A program made the position numbers and the translations under genes. From assembly GCF_023715145.1 (NCBI RefSeq), contig NZ_JAMBNP010000003.1, positions 186,001 through 250,000 on the forward strand: DNA of 64,000 nucleotides, in the 5' to 3' direction. The DNA is from Paenibacillus glycanilyticus (GTDB taxonomy: Bacteria; Bacillota; Bacilli; Paenibacillales; Paenibacillaceae). The notes beneath the pieces were generated by a model. That model made no database searches, was not told where the DNA came from, and saw only the letters and a program-made list of their open reading frames with translations. Of the stretch, positions 25,598 to 33,434 are shown piece after piece (within the stretch, counting starts at the first letter, position 1; every line of letters begins with the position of its first letter).

Positions 25598-26382
25598 ATG
25601 AAGGCGATAGATGTTCATTGGAGCGAGTATTCGAAGCATGAGGAGCCCTTCCATGATTATTATGGCAACGGATTAGACAACTATATTATTCGCCTCCAGG
25701 TGGAAGGCGTATGCCAGGCTTTGGTGGACGGAAGCGTGCGGGATATTCGCCCTGGCGATCTGCTGCTGTTCAAGCCGGGCGATCTGTACGATCTGCGCAT
25801 TGGATTTGACGAGGATTCAAGTCTGTCTCTCGATTATTACATTATTGGCGATGGTCCCGGCTTGCAGGAATGGTGGGCGAGGAAGAAGCGGCCCGCTCTT
25901 GCAAGGATCGCATCGGACAAGAGAATGAAGGCGTTCTGGCATCAGATCGTGCTGGAGAAAAGAAGGCTCGACGGGGGCAGCCCCGATATCATGACGTCTC
26001 TCGTCTGGTCGCTGCTTCTGCTGATCGACCGCGCGATTGAAGAGGTGCCGGAGAATCAGTCACCGCTTGCTTACCATGCCCTGCGCATGAGGCAGTATAT
26101 TGAGGAGCATGTGACGGAGGCTCTTACGCTTCAGCAGGTGGCGCAGCATACGGGCCTTAGCGTCTCGCGCGCGGTGCATCTGTTCAAAGCGCATTTGGCG
26201 TATCCATCATCGGGTATGCGCAGCAGCTGCGGCTGAGCCGCGCGATTAATCTGCTGAACCACAGCGCTTTGTCGCTTGAGCAGATTGCGGCTGAGACCGG
26301 GCTTGGCAGCTACGCTTATTTCCACCGGTTATTCCGCGAGCGGTATGGCATGTCGCCGGGCGCATACCGGAAGAAGAGGTGA
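25598..26382 (+). pseudogene. AraC-family regulator with cupin sensor, frameshifted in a T-run
   Basis: The first frame (25598-26236) encodes an AraC ligand-binding cupin (GSVRDIRPGDLLLFKPGDLY near residues 47-66) and the first helix-turn-helix (LTLQQVAQHTGLSVSRAVHLF). It goes off frame after FKAH. Adding one T to CATTTGG near 26192-26197 gives H-F-G-V-S-I-I-G-Y and then the intact second half, LRLSRAINLLNHSALS, LEQIAAETGLGSYAYFHRLF and YGMSPGAYRKKR, to the TGA at 26382. The restored protein would be about 261 residues, normal. A 1-nt homopolymer change can be a real mutation or a read error. Confidence 0.85.
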
Positions 26383-26478
26383 ACCTTTCAATAATGTAAG
26401 AAAGCGTAAGGTTAATCGATAGATGCGAATTTCCCTCCTCTGTTACGATGAAGACAAATCAACAGGGAGGGCTTAATT

Positions 26479-28365
26479 ATGAGCTTGCGGCGGTTTGCTT
26501 TCAATAATGTCATACGGAATCGAAGGATTTACGCGGGGTACTTTTTAAGCAGTGCTTTTTCGGTGATGGTATTCTTCGTGTATTCGATGTTCGCTTTTCA
26601 CCCGGGTCTTGCAGACGGCCAGATTCATGCGACGGTATCGGTGGCGATGCATTTTGCCGAGTCGGTTATTTATGTGTTCTCATTCTTCTTCGTGCTGTAT
26701 TCGATGGGCTCGTTCCTGAAGACGCGCAAGAAGGAGTTTGGCATTCTGGTCATGCACGGGATGACGAGCATGCAGCTTCGGCGCCTTGTTTTTATGGAAA
26801 ATATCGTGATCGGGTTTGGTGCTACAATCGCGGGTATCGCAATTGGATTAGGCTTTGCCCAAATCCTGCTGATGTCGGCTCACAAGCTGCTTAGCCTCGA
26901 TGCGGCGCTGCCGTTTTATTTTCCGGCCAAAGCGATTCTCTTGACCGGAGCCGCGTTTATGGTGCTGTTCATTCTTATTTCCTTATTTACGGTTACCGTC
27001 CTTCGCAACAATTCGCTGATTGATCTGCTGAAGGGTTCAAATAAGCCGAAGCCGGAGCCCAAAGCGTCCACCGTGCTGTCCTGGTTTGCGCTGCTGCTTA
27101 TCTTGGGCGGCTATACGGCTGCCCTGCTGGCCAAAGGCATGGCCGTCTTTTATGCGATGATACCGGTGACGGTTGCCGTTATTATTGGTACGTACTTCCT
27201 GTTTACGCAGCTGAGCGTCTACGCCGTTCATAAAAGCCGCCAAAGCCGCTCGATCTTCTGGCGGAAAACCAATATCGTCCTCTTCTCGGACCTCGCCTAC
27301 CGGATGAAGGATAACGCCAGAACGTTCTTTATGGTTGCGATTCTGTCGACCGTTGCCTTCTCGGCCATCGGCTCATTATTTGGCTTCAAATTCATGTACA
27401 CGGATGTGATTCGCGACGAGAATCCGTTCCCGCTCAATTACATCGCTTATGATGAGCCGTACAAGGAGGATGCCCGGATGATTGAACAAGCCTTGAAGGA
27501 AGCGGGATTGTCCTATCGCGCCCATGAGCTGACGGTGAAATCGGTTGAAACTTCAGGCGGCAAGCAGGTTCCCGTCATCGCGGAATCCGCCTTCAACAAA
27601 CTGGTTGGTGCGGCGAAAGGGAATAAGGCGGATCTCGAGGGCGATGAAGCGGCAATTGTCCATTACGCGAGCGCCATGATGGCTGCGCGGCAGCCGGAGC
27701 TGACGCCCGTCACCTTGAAGGAGCCGGCATTGACGCTGAAGCCTGTTCAGACGATTGACACGCCGGCCATTCAGGCGGGTGAGGACTATTATGTGGTGAC
27801 GGATGAGCATTTTAATCAGATCAAGCAATACGCCAATATCACCTACAAATATGCCTTTGACGTATCCGCTTCGCATGCAGCGCTAAAGAAGGTCGGGCAG
27901 GAGCTTGACAGTAAGCTTAGCTCCTCGAAAAACCGGTTCATGAGCGTAGACTATGAGCTGTATAAGCAGGACCAGATTTTTGGCGTCGTATTGTTTGTCG
28001 GATTCTTTATCGGCATCGTGTTTTTTGTCGGGGCGGGCAGCTTCTTGTACTTCCGTCTGTATATGGACCTCGGCGAGGATAAACGGAAGTTCCAGGCGAT
28101 TCACAAAATCGGGCTTACGGACCGGGAATTGTCGTCCATTCTGACGAAGCAGCTGATGATTCTGTTCTTTGCTCCGATTGTAGTGGCGGTCATTCATGGG
28201 GCCATTGCGCTAGCGGCGCTGCAGAATATGTTCATGTACAACCTCATGCGGCCATCGCTGACGGTGCTTGGTTCCTTCGTCCTCATCCAGCTGGTTTACT
28301 TCCTCTTTATCCGTACCAAATATATTTCGAACGTAAAATCGGCTTGGGGCTTGCACCTTACGTAA
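26479..28365 (+). CDS. BceB-like FtsX-family ABC permease, no ATPase partner nearby
   Basis: 628 residues. The layout is that of BceB/YtsD-type peptide-antibiotic transporters: one N-terminal TM, three TMs, a TM pair, a large extracellular domain of about 200 residues (roughly 295-500), and a C-terminal FtsX module. The KTRKKEFGILVMHGM segment (about 83-97) is the typical cytoplasmic motif. SD GGGAGGG lies upstream of ATG 26479. Unlike the pair at 57362-60072, there is no ATP-binding gene next to it. It could work with a remote ATPase such as the one at 57362. GTAAG direct repeats near 26395-26412 might bind a response regulator. Confidence 0.82.
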   Translation: MSLRRFAFNNVIRNRRIYAGYFLSSAFSVMVFFVYSMFAFHPGLADGQIHATVSVAMHFAESVIYVFSFFFVLYSMGSFLKTRKKEFGILVMHGMTSMQLRRLVFMENIVIGFGATIAGIAIGLGFAQILLMSAHKLLSLDAALPFYFPAKAILLTGAAFMVLFILISLFTVTVLRNNSLIDLLKGSNKPKPEPKASTVLSWFALLLILGGYTAALLAKGMAVFYAMIPVTVAVIIGTYFLFTQLSVYAVHKSRQSRSIFWRKTNIVLFSDLAYRMKDNARTFFMVAILSTVAFSAIGSLFGFKFMYTDVIRDENPFPLNYIAYDEPYKEDARMIEQALKEAGLSYRAHELTVKSVETSGGKQVPVIAESAFNKLVGAAKGNKADLEGDEAAIVHYASAMMAARQPELTPVTLKEPALTLKPVQTIDTPAIQAGEDYYVVTDEHFNQIKQYANITYKYAFDVSASHAALKKVGQELDSKLSSSKNRFMSVDYELYKQDQIFGVVLFVGFFIGIVFFVGAGSFLYFRLYMDLGEDKRKFQAIHKIGLTDRELSSILTKQLMILFFAPIVVAVIHGAIALAALQNMFMYNLMRPSLTVLGSFVLIQLVYFLFIRTKYISNVKSAWGLHLT

Positions 28366-28423
28366 CGTTATGTTTTACAATGGAGCTACCGGTATAAAGC
28401 TAGCGCGAACGAAAGGGCTGAGC

Positions 28424-28909
28424 ATGAACAATCTTTGGAAAGTAGGAGACCTCGCCAAATTAACGGGGCTGACGGTCAGGACCTTGCGATTTTACGATCA
28501 GATTGGCCTATTCTCGCCGTCCGGGCAAACCGATTCGGGGCACCGGCTGTACGATGAATCCGATCTGTCGCGGCTGCATCAGATTCTGACGCTGAAGGAG
28601 CTGGGCTTGTCGCTGGAGGAGATTAAGGAGACGTTATCCGCCAAGCAGATCAGCCCGCTCGAGATGGTAACGCTGCAGAAGCAGCGGATCAAGGAGCAGA
28701 TCGTAAGGCAGCAGAAGCTGCTTGAACAGCTGGAGCATGCCTCCAAGCTGCTTGTCGGCAAGAGAGGCTTGACGGTGGATGATTTCACGAGTCTTCTGCA
28801 GGCGATGAAGATGGAATTCGAAAAGCCCGTATTAGAGCGGCGCGCCAGCTGGGAACAGCATTTGGACAGGCTTGGCGAGATGCTTGAACGTGGTGAAGAG
28901 GAGCCGTAA
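28424..28909 (+). CDS. MerR-family transcriptional regulator
   Basis: 161 residues. An N-terminal MerR winged helix (WKVGDLAKLTGLTVRTLRFY, then DQIGLFSPS and GHRLYDESDLSRL) covers about residues 4-48. A long coiled-coil region follows (about 75-125, rich in Lys/Gln/Leu: KQRIKEQIVRQQKLLEQLEH) that would dimerise the protein. No Cys-rich metal site is present. ATG 28424 follows AAAGGG; the frame is open from 28370 without an SD. Upstream of a co-directional SRPBCC gene and downstream of the BceB-like gene, either of which it might regulate. Confidence 0.87.
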   Translation: MNNLWKVGDLAKLTGLTVRTLRFYDQIGLFSPSGQTDSGHRLYDESDLSRLHQILTLKELGLSLEEIKETLSAKQISPLEMVTLQKQRIKEQIVRQQKLLEQLEHASKLLVGKRGLTVDDFTSLLQAMKMEFEKPVLERRASWEQHLDRLGEMLERGEEEP

Positions 28910-28973
28910 CTGCTTCGCAATTCGGTAGGTTTATGCTTACGTGGTTGCACAATTCATTTGAGGAGGATAACTC

Positions 28974-29408
28974 ATGAACGAAAGATTTGTTAAACATGCG
29001 ACTTTTGTTGTTGAACGTACTTATAAGGCTGGGGCCGAGCGGGTATTTGAAGCCTGGGCGGACCCGGAGGTAAAAGGCAAGTGGTTCTCGAAGCCGGATC
29101 AATTCGAATTCCGGGTAGGCGGACGCGAATACAGCAGCGGCGGACCGCCGGAAGGGCCGGTCTTTACGTTTGATGCGGTCTATCAAGAAATTATCCAGGA
29201 TGAGCGTATCGTGTATACCTATACGCTTGATATGAACGGAACGCGGATGTCCGTCTCCACGACAACCATAGAATTGTTCGCGGTAGACGGCGGCACGAAG
29301 CTGGTGTTCACCGAGCAGGGAGCATTTTTCGACGGGCATGACACGCCGGAAATCCGTGAACATGGGACCGGCGAGATGCTTAGCGCGCTGGGCAAGCTGT
29401 TTGAATAA
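28974..29408 (+). CDS. SRPBCC (AHSA1-like) domain protein
   Basis: 144 residues of the START/Bet v1-like SRPBCC fold, Activator of Hsp90 ATPase homolog 1-like subfamily. The N-terminal VVERTYKAGAERVFEAWADP (residues 11-30), the KGKWFSKPD turn, and the terminal HGTGEMLSALGKLFE are typical. These proteins bind hydrophobic ligands; the ligand is unknown. SD GAGGAGG precedes ATG 28974. It follows a MerR regulator by 64 nt, a pairing in which the regulator often controls the SRPBCC gene. A terminator follows. Confidence 0.87.
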   Translation: MNERFVKHATFVVERTYKAGAERVFEAWADPEVKGKWFSKPDQFEFRVGGREYSSGGPPEGPVFTFDAVYQEIIQDERIVYTYTLDMNGTRMSVSTTTIELFAVDGGTKLVFTEQGAFFDGHDTPEIREHGTGEMLSALGKLFE

Positions 29409-29421
29409 GGCAGTGAAGGGA

Positions 29422-29449
29422 AGAGTCTCTGGGCAGAGGCTCTTTTTTT
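29422..29449 (+). terminator. Intrinsic terminator after the SRPBCC gene
   Basis: AGAGTCTCT (29422-29430) pairs with AGAGGCTCT (29435-29443), one G-U pair, followed by seven T. Confidence 0.8.
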
Positions 29450-29532
29450 ATATATAGAAAAGCCGATTGCGTTCAGCCGCCCATTCAAGGTATTTTAGTT
29501 ACACAAGAAGCGAAGGCGTGCAGGAGGCAGAC

Positions 29533-30108
29533 ATGACGAATATAACGATTGAGATTGTAACGGACGGTAATATTGAGCCTTGCCGGGAGCTGTGCAATGA
29601 ACTGATGGCCTTTCAGCAGTCCCGGGCCGTTATGGCGCCCGAGGTGTTTGACTGGATGAACTTTGATACGCGCATGCGCAGAAGCTATGACAGTGCGCTT
29701 CACAAGCAGGTGCTTATCGCGAGGGATGGAGGCGTGCCGGTTGGTTATGCCTTCTCCACCATAGATGAGATTGAGCCCGGAGATGACAGGCTTCCCGCAT
29801 GGGCGCCGAACCAGAACCTGGCCGCTATTAAAGGCTTTTACCCGGACTGGGTGGAGTTTCCGAAGAAGATCGGATTCTTGAGTAACCTGTATTTGCGTGA
29901 CGGCTACCGGAGCATGGGACTTGGCAAGAAGCTGTTCGAGCAGTCGATCGATTGGCTGGAAAGCTTTCCGGATGTTGACCTGCTCATTATTTATGTCTCG
30001 AACGGCAATGAGGAGGCGCTGGACTTCTACCTGAAGCACGGTTTCACCTACAGCCACGAGGTGTTTGGCGGGTTTATCAAGGCAGTCTATCGGATATTGG
30101 ATAAATAG
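29533..30108 (+). CDS. GNAT-family N-acetyltransferase
   Basis: 191 residues. The acetyl-CoA-binding region reads LSNLYLRDGYRSMGLGKKLF near 117-136, with SMGLGKKL as the pyrophosphate loop, then the C-terminal YVSNGNEEALDFYLKHGF near 156-173, which is the classical beta6/alpha4 motif. Substrate unknown. ATG 29533 has GGAGG 5 nt upstream; the frame extends upstream to 29467 without an SD. Confidence 0.87.
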   Translation: MTNITIEIVTDGNIEPCRELCNELMAFQQSRAVMAPEVFDWMNFDTRMRRSYDSALHKQVLIARDGGVPVGYAFSTIDEIEPGDDRLPAWAPNQNLAAIKGFYPDWVEFPKKIGFLSNLYLRDGYRSMGLGKKLFEQSIDWLESFPDVDLLIIYVSNGNEEALDFYLKHGFTYSHEVFGGFIKAVYRILDK

Positions 30109-30185
30109 CCGCTTGCATCGGGTTTAGCAGGTTGACAGCCGGTCAATATAGAAGTAAGGAAGAAGTAAGAGCATGGGGAGGGTGA

Positions 30186-30689
30186 ATGATGGTGACAAAT
30201 CCAGTGGCAAAAGCTGAAATGCTGATCAGAAGACCGGTAAGTGAGGTATACGAGGCTTTTATCGATCCGGCGATTACGACAAAATTCTGGTTCACCAAAG
30301 GCAGCGGGAAATTGGAAGCGGGCAGGCAGGTTGAGTGGACTTGGGAGATGTACGGGGCTTCGGCGCCGATCAGCGTATTGGAGCTTGAGGAGAATAAACG
30401 GATTGTGATCGACTGGGGCACCCGGGCGGAATGGACGTTTACCGCGCAGTCCGAGACGGAAACCTTTGTTACGATTACCGATTCCGGCTTTCAAGGGGAA
30501 GAGGAGGAGGTCGTTCAGCGGGCAATTGGTTCCACGGAGGGCTTTACAATTGTCCTGTGCGGAGCGAAGGCTTATCTGGAGCATGGCATTCAGCTGAATC
30601 TGGTGCATGACAAAGCGCCTTATGCCCATGTACGGGAATCGGAGGTCACCGATGAGCAAGACGATAGTGGAGAAGTTGAATTTACATAA
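30186..30689 (+). CDS. SRPBCC domain protein (second copy, AHSA1-like)
   Basis: 167 residues with an SRPBCC ligand-binding fold: N-terminal AEMLIRRPVSEVYEAFIDPA (residues 10-29), then KFWFTKGSGKLEAG, and late SGFQGEEEEVVQRAIGSTEG. It differs in detail from the copy at 28974. SD GGAGGGTGA lies before ATG 30186/30189. The 3' end overlaps the YdeI-like gene by 38 bp, so translation is coupled. Probably co-transcribed with the following two genes. Confidence 0.85.
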   Translation: MMVTNPVAKAEMLIRRPVSEVYEAFIDPAITTKFWFTKGSGKLEAGRQVEWTWEMYGASAPISVLELEENKRIVIDWGTRAEWTFTAQSETETFVTITDSGFQGEEEEVVQRAIGSTEGFTIVLCGAKAYLEHGIQLNLVHDKAPYAHVRESEVTDEQDDSGEVEFT

Positions 30690-31332
30690 GTATAAAAAAG
30701 CCGCTGTCCTGCATCTGCCGGAAGGCCATGAATCATTGGCCGGGCTTGAGCATTATGAGACAAAGCTGCAGGCGGGCAGCCGTTATGATCTTATCTTTGC
30801 TTTTGTCCTTGATATGACGTCTTTGCAGAAGCTGACGGCCGAAGTGATAGAGGAGAATTACCTGGAGGAGGGCGGGTACCTGTTCGCCGCTTATCCGAAG
30901 AAAGGGAATAAAGCATACCCGACCTATATTCACCGGGACAGCTTGTTTGAAGGGCTTGGCGCGGACGAGGAAGAAGGCTATATCGGGACAAGTCCCATCA
31001 AGTTTGCCCGCATGGTTGGACTTGATGATGTCTTTACGGTCGTGGGCTTTAAATCCGAGGCGCGCAAGGCCAAGGCTTCCTCTTCGAAGAAGCCGAGCCA
31101 AAGCGTAGCCGATTATGAGGCTTTGGTGGCGGATATTGAGGCGGATCTGAAGGACAACCCGGAGGTTCTGGCATTCTACCGGTCCCTTACCCCGGGCTAC
31201 CGCAAGGACTGGGCCCGCTATGTTTACAGCGCGGTGCAGGAAGAGACCCGAACCAAGCGGAAAGACGAGATGAAGACGATTCTTGCCGAAGGCTATAAAA
31301 GTATCGATTTATATCGGAGAAGAGAGGGATAA
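30652..31332 (+). CDS. YdeI/OmpD-associated family protein with an N-terminal unknown domain
   Basis: 226 residues in two parts. The N-terminal half, about 1-140, has a DUF3052-like look (LAGLEHYETKLQAGSRYDLI, VFTVVGFKSE). The C-terminal quarter (LTPGYRKDWARYVYSAVQEE, then KRKDEMKTILAEG) is the YdeI/OmdA bacteriocin-protection family. ATG 30652 has GGAGGTCACC upstream and lies inside the end of the preceding SRPBCC gene; the in-frame ATG at 30607 lacks an SD. The next gene begins 3 nt after its stop. Confidence 0.8.
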   Translation: MSKTIVEKLNLHKYKKAAVLHLPEGHESLAGLEHYETKLQAGSRYDLIFAFVLDMTSLQKLTAEVIEENYLEEGGYLFAAYPKKGNKAYPTYIHRDSLFEGLGADEEEGYIGTSPIKFARMVGLDDVFTVVGFKSEARKAKASSSKKPSQSVADYEALVADIEADLKDNPEVLAFYRSLTPGYRKDWARYVYSAVQEETRTKRKDEMKTILAEGYKSIDLYRRREG

Positions 31333-31335
31333 GGG

Positions 31336-31713
31336 ATGAAAACGCCATTAGGAATCGAGATGCTGGAGCAGGTGCAGAGCATTTGCTCGGAGCTGCCCGA
31401 GGTCGAACAAATCGTTGACGGCTTTGGCCACGATGTGATGAAGGTACGGGGGAAAACCTTTATTATGATGGGAGAAGGGCATAACAGCGCCCTGCCAAGC
31501 CTGTCCATCAAAGCCACGAAGGAGCAGCAGTACCTTCTGCTGGAGCAAGGCGGTTATGTGAAGACGCCGTATATCGGTCATCATGGCTGGGTGTCCGTTG
31601 AAATGGAGATAGGCCCGAACTGGGAGGAGCTTGCCAGCCTTATTCAGGAAGCCTATTTGCTGGCTGCCCCGAAGCGCCTCGTGAAGCAGGTGCTGGAGAG
31701 CGTGGCAAGGTAG
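31336..31713 (+). CDS. MmcQ/YjbR-family DNA-binding-like protein
   Basis: 125 residues, standard for MmcQ/YjbR (double wing) proteins: ICSELPEVEQIVDGFGHDV near 16-35, the KVRGKTFIMMG strand, PSLSIKA, GHHGWVSVEM and the C-terminal IQEAYLLAAPKRLVKQV. A nucleic-acid-binding role is suggested by fold only. It sits 3 nt after the YdeI-like gene, and ends before a terminator shared with the convergent DinB-type gene. Confidence 0.85.
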   Translation: MKTPLGIEMLEQVQSICSELPEVEQIVDGFGHDVMKVRGKTFIMMGEGHNSALPSLSIKATKEQQYLLLEQGGYVKTPYIGHHGWVSVEMEIGPNWEELASLIQEAYLLAAPKRLVKQVLESVAR

Positions 31714-31732
31714 CGGCATTGGCATTAAAGTT

Positions 31733-31765
31733 AAAAGCGTATGGGCTACCAGCCCATACGCTTTT
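31733..31765. terminator. Bidirectional intrinsic terminator overlapping the DinB gene's 3' end
   Basis: AAAAGCGTATGGGCT (31733-31747) pairs with AGCCCATACGCTTTT (31751-31765), 15 bp, 3-nt loop, then T-run. The last codons and stop of the minus-strand gene lie within the stem. Confidence 0.85.
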
Positions 31766-32273
31766 TTAGTGATGTGATCTGCGCGAGGTGATGCCGGCCA
31801 TGCCAGTCAAATCGCTGTATTGCCGTATCGAGAGACATTAACCCGTGTGTTGGGCTATTAAAGGTTCTCAGGAAGTCGTAGGACTGCAGCCCGTGGAGCA
31901 GCATCGTAAACCGGCTGCGCAGCGCTTCTAGGAGTACTAGAGAGCTCTCGATCGGCGCTTCATAGTCGTTAAGCTCGGCCCACATGTTCTGCCGGAACGA
32001 TGAGGCGGTTGGATTCTCCTCGGTTAAAGCTTTCTTGAATCGGATATAAGAATTCATATCGTTATCCGCAAGATGATGAATAACCTGCCGGATGGTCCAG
32101 CCCCCGGGACGGTAAGGCGTGGACAGCTGTTCGTCGGTCAGATTCTCCACGGCTTGCCGAAGTCTCGACGGCATCTCGGTAATCTCCATGATCCAATTGC
32201 CGCGCTGTTCGGCAGTCGACTCGCAAATCTCTTCAAAAGGGCCGATCGGATATCGCAAATTGTCCATTGTCAT
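31746..32273 (-). CDS. DinB/YfiT-family metal-dependent thiol transferase-like protein
   Basis: 175 residues of the DinB four-helix fold, YfiT/BstA subgroup, related to bacillithiol S-transferases. The N-terminal LRYPIGPFEE is characteristic. The three metal-binding histidines are visible: one in QVIHHLADNDM near 63-73 and two in DWHGRHHLAQI near 158-168. It may conjugate bacillithiol to electrophiles. ATG 32273 follows GGAGGGGG. The stop codon lies in the arm of the shared terminator hairpin. Confidence 0.87.
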   Translation of the reverse strand: MTMDNLRYPIGPFEEICESTAEQRGNWIMEITEMPSRLRQAVENLTDEQLSTPYRPGGWTIRQVIHHLADNDMNSYIRFKKALTEENPTASSFRQNMWAELNDYEAPIESSLVLLEALRSRFTMLLHGLQSYDFLRTFNSPTHGLMSLDTAIQRFDWHGRHHLAQITSLKKRMGW

Positions 32274-32366
32274 ATAACCCCCTCCATATTATTTCCCAAC
32301 AAATAAATTTGAAATGTGTTCATTGACAGACTTCCAATAACCAATTATAGTTAATCAATGTGATAT

Positions 32367-32381
32367 TGAGAATCATTATCG
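32367..32381. promoter_or_regulatory. Fur-type operator
   Basis: TGAGAAT-C-ATTATCG matches the Bacillus 7-1-7 Fur consensus (TGATAAT-N-ATTATCA) at 13 of 15 positions, and lies 37-51 bp upstream of the siderophore-binding gene start. TTGACA-like sequence is just upstream. Repression by iron-loaded Fur is inferred. Confidence 0.8.
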
Positions 32382-32417
32382 TAGTTAATGCCATTCAAAA
32401 TAAAAAGGAGCTAGACC

Positions 32418-33380
32418 ATGAAAAAGTTTATCCCTGCCATTATGATGCTTGTGCTCGTTGTTGTGCTTAGTGCATGCGGCAGCAACAAGACGAACAACGC
32501 TAACAACGGAGCTGCAGAAGCTACGGCAACGCCTGCACCGTCGGAATCCGCAGCAGCGGAACAGCCGGCAACCGGTACGGTTACCTATCAAGCGGAGAGC
32601 GGCCCTGTCGAGATTCCTGCTAACCCGCAGCGCATCGTAGCCCTGGCTTATGCGCCTAACATGATCTCCCTTGGAGCCAATATCGTTGGCGTAGACCAAT
32701 GGACCAACATGAGCCCGCTGTTCACCGAGAAGCTGAAAGGCGTAGAGGTTGTATCCGATGAAGATCTGGAGAAGATCATCGAGCTGGATCCAGACCTGAT
32801 CGTCGTTGGCACGGAGAGCAAGAACGTTGAGAAGCTGAGCGAGATCGCTCCTACGGTTGCTTTCACTTGGGGCAAGCTGGACTACCTGAATCAGCAAGTC
32901 GAAATCGGCAAGATTCTTGGCAAAGAGAAGGAAGCGCAAACTTGGGTTGACGACTTCAAATCCCGTGCGGCGGCACTTGGCGACGAGATTAAAGCGAAGG
33001 TCGGCGAGAACGCCACCGTATCCGTTATCGAGACAGACTCGAAGAGCTTCTACGTATTCGGCGACCACTGGGCACGCGGTACAGAAGTATTGTACCAAGC
33101 AATGGGCCTGAAAATGCCGGAGAAAGTAACGAAGGATGCGCAAGGACCAGGCTACTACACCTTGTCGCAGGAGCTGCTTCCTGAATACTCGGGCGATTAC
33201 ATCGTACTGAGCAGAAGCACAGCAAATGACAATGCCTTCATGAACACGGACACGTGGAAGAATATCCCGGCTGTTAAGAACGGCCATGTCATCGAGATTG
33301 ACACAGAGGCTTCGACTTACAGCGACCCGACAACCTTGGAGAGCCTGCTGGCCATCTTCAAAGACGGCTTCCTTAAGTAA
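32418..33380 (+). CDS. Iron-siderophore ABC transporter substrate-binding lipoprotein
   Basis: 320 residues, the TroA/FhuD-like periplasmic-binding fold with one central helix. The signal peptide ends in lipobox LSAC (Cys about 20). After a low-complexity Ala/Thr/Pro/Glu linker (about 25-52), ANPQRIVALAYAPNMISLGA starts the N-terminal lobe, and LDPDLIVVGTE and GHVIEID lie in the expected places. It binds a ferric siderophore outside the membrane. No permease or ATPase is adjacent, so it must use a transporter encoded elsewhere. A Fur box sits directly upstream, as for iron-regulated genes. A strong terminator follows. Confidence 0.88.
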   Translation: MKKFIPAIMMLVLVVVLSACGSNKTNNANNGAAEATATPAPSESAAAEQPATGTVTYQAESGPVEIPANPQRIVALAYAPNMISLGANIVGVDQWTNMSPLFTEKLKGVEVVSDEDLEKIIELDPDLIVVGTESKNVEKLSEIAPTVAFTWGKLDYLNQQVEIGKILGKEKEAQTWVDDFKSRAAALGDEIKAKVGENATVSVIETDSKSFYVFGDHWARGTEVLYQAMGLKMPEKVTKDAQGPGYYTLSQELLPEYSGDYIVLSRSTANDNAFMNTDTWKNIPAVKNGHVIEIDTEASTYSDPTTLESLLAIFKDGFLK

Positions 33381-33392
33381 TTGATGCTTTAT

Positions 33393-33430
33393 AAAAAGCG
33401 CCTTCCAGAATAGCTTGGAAGGCGCTTTTT
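33393..33430. terminator. Bidirectional intrinsic terminator
   Basis: AAAAAGCGCCTTCCA (33393-33407) pairs with TGGAAGGCGCTTTTT (33416-33430), 15 bp, between convergent genes. Confidence 0.85.
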
Positions 33431-33434
33431 CAAT

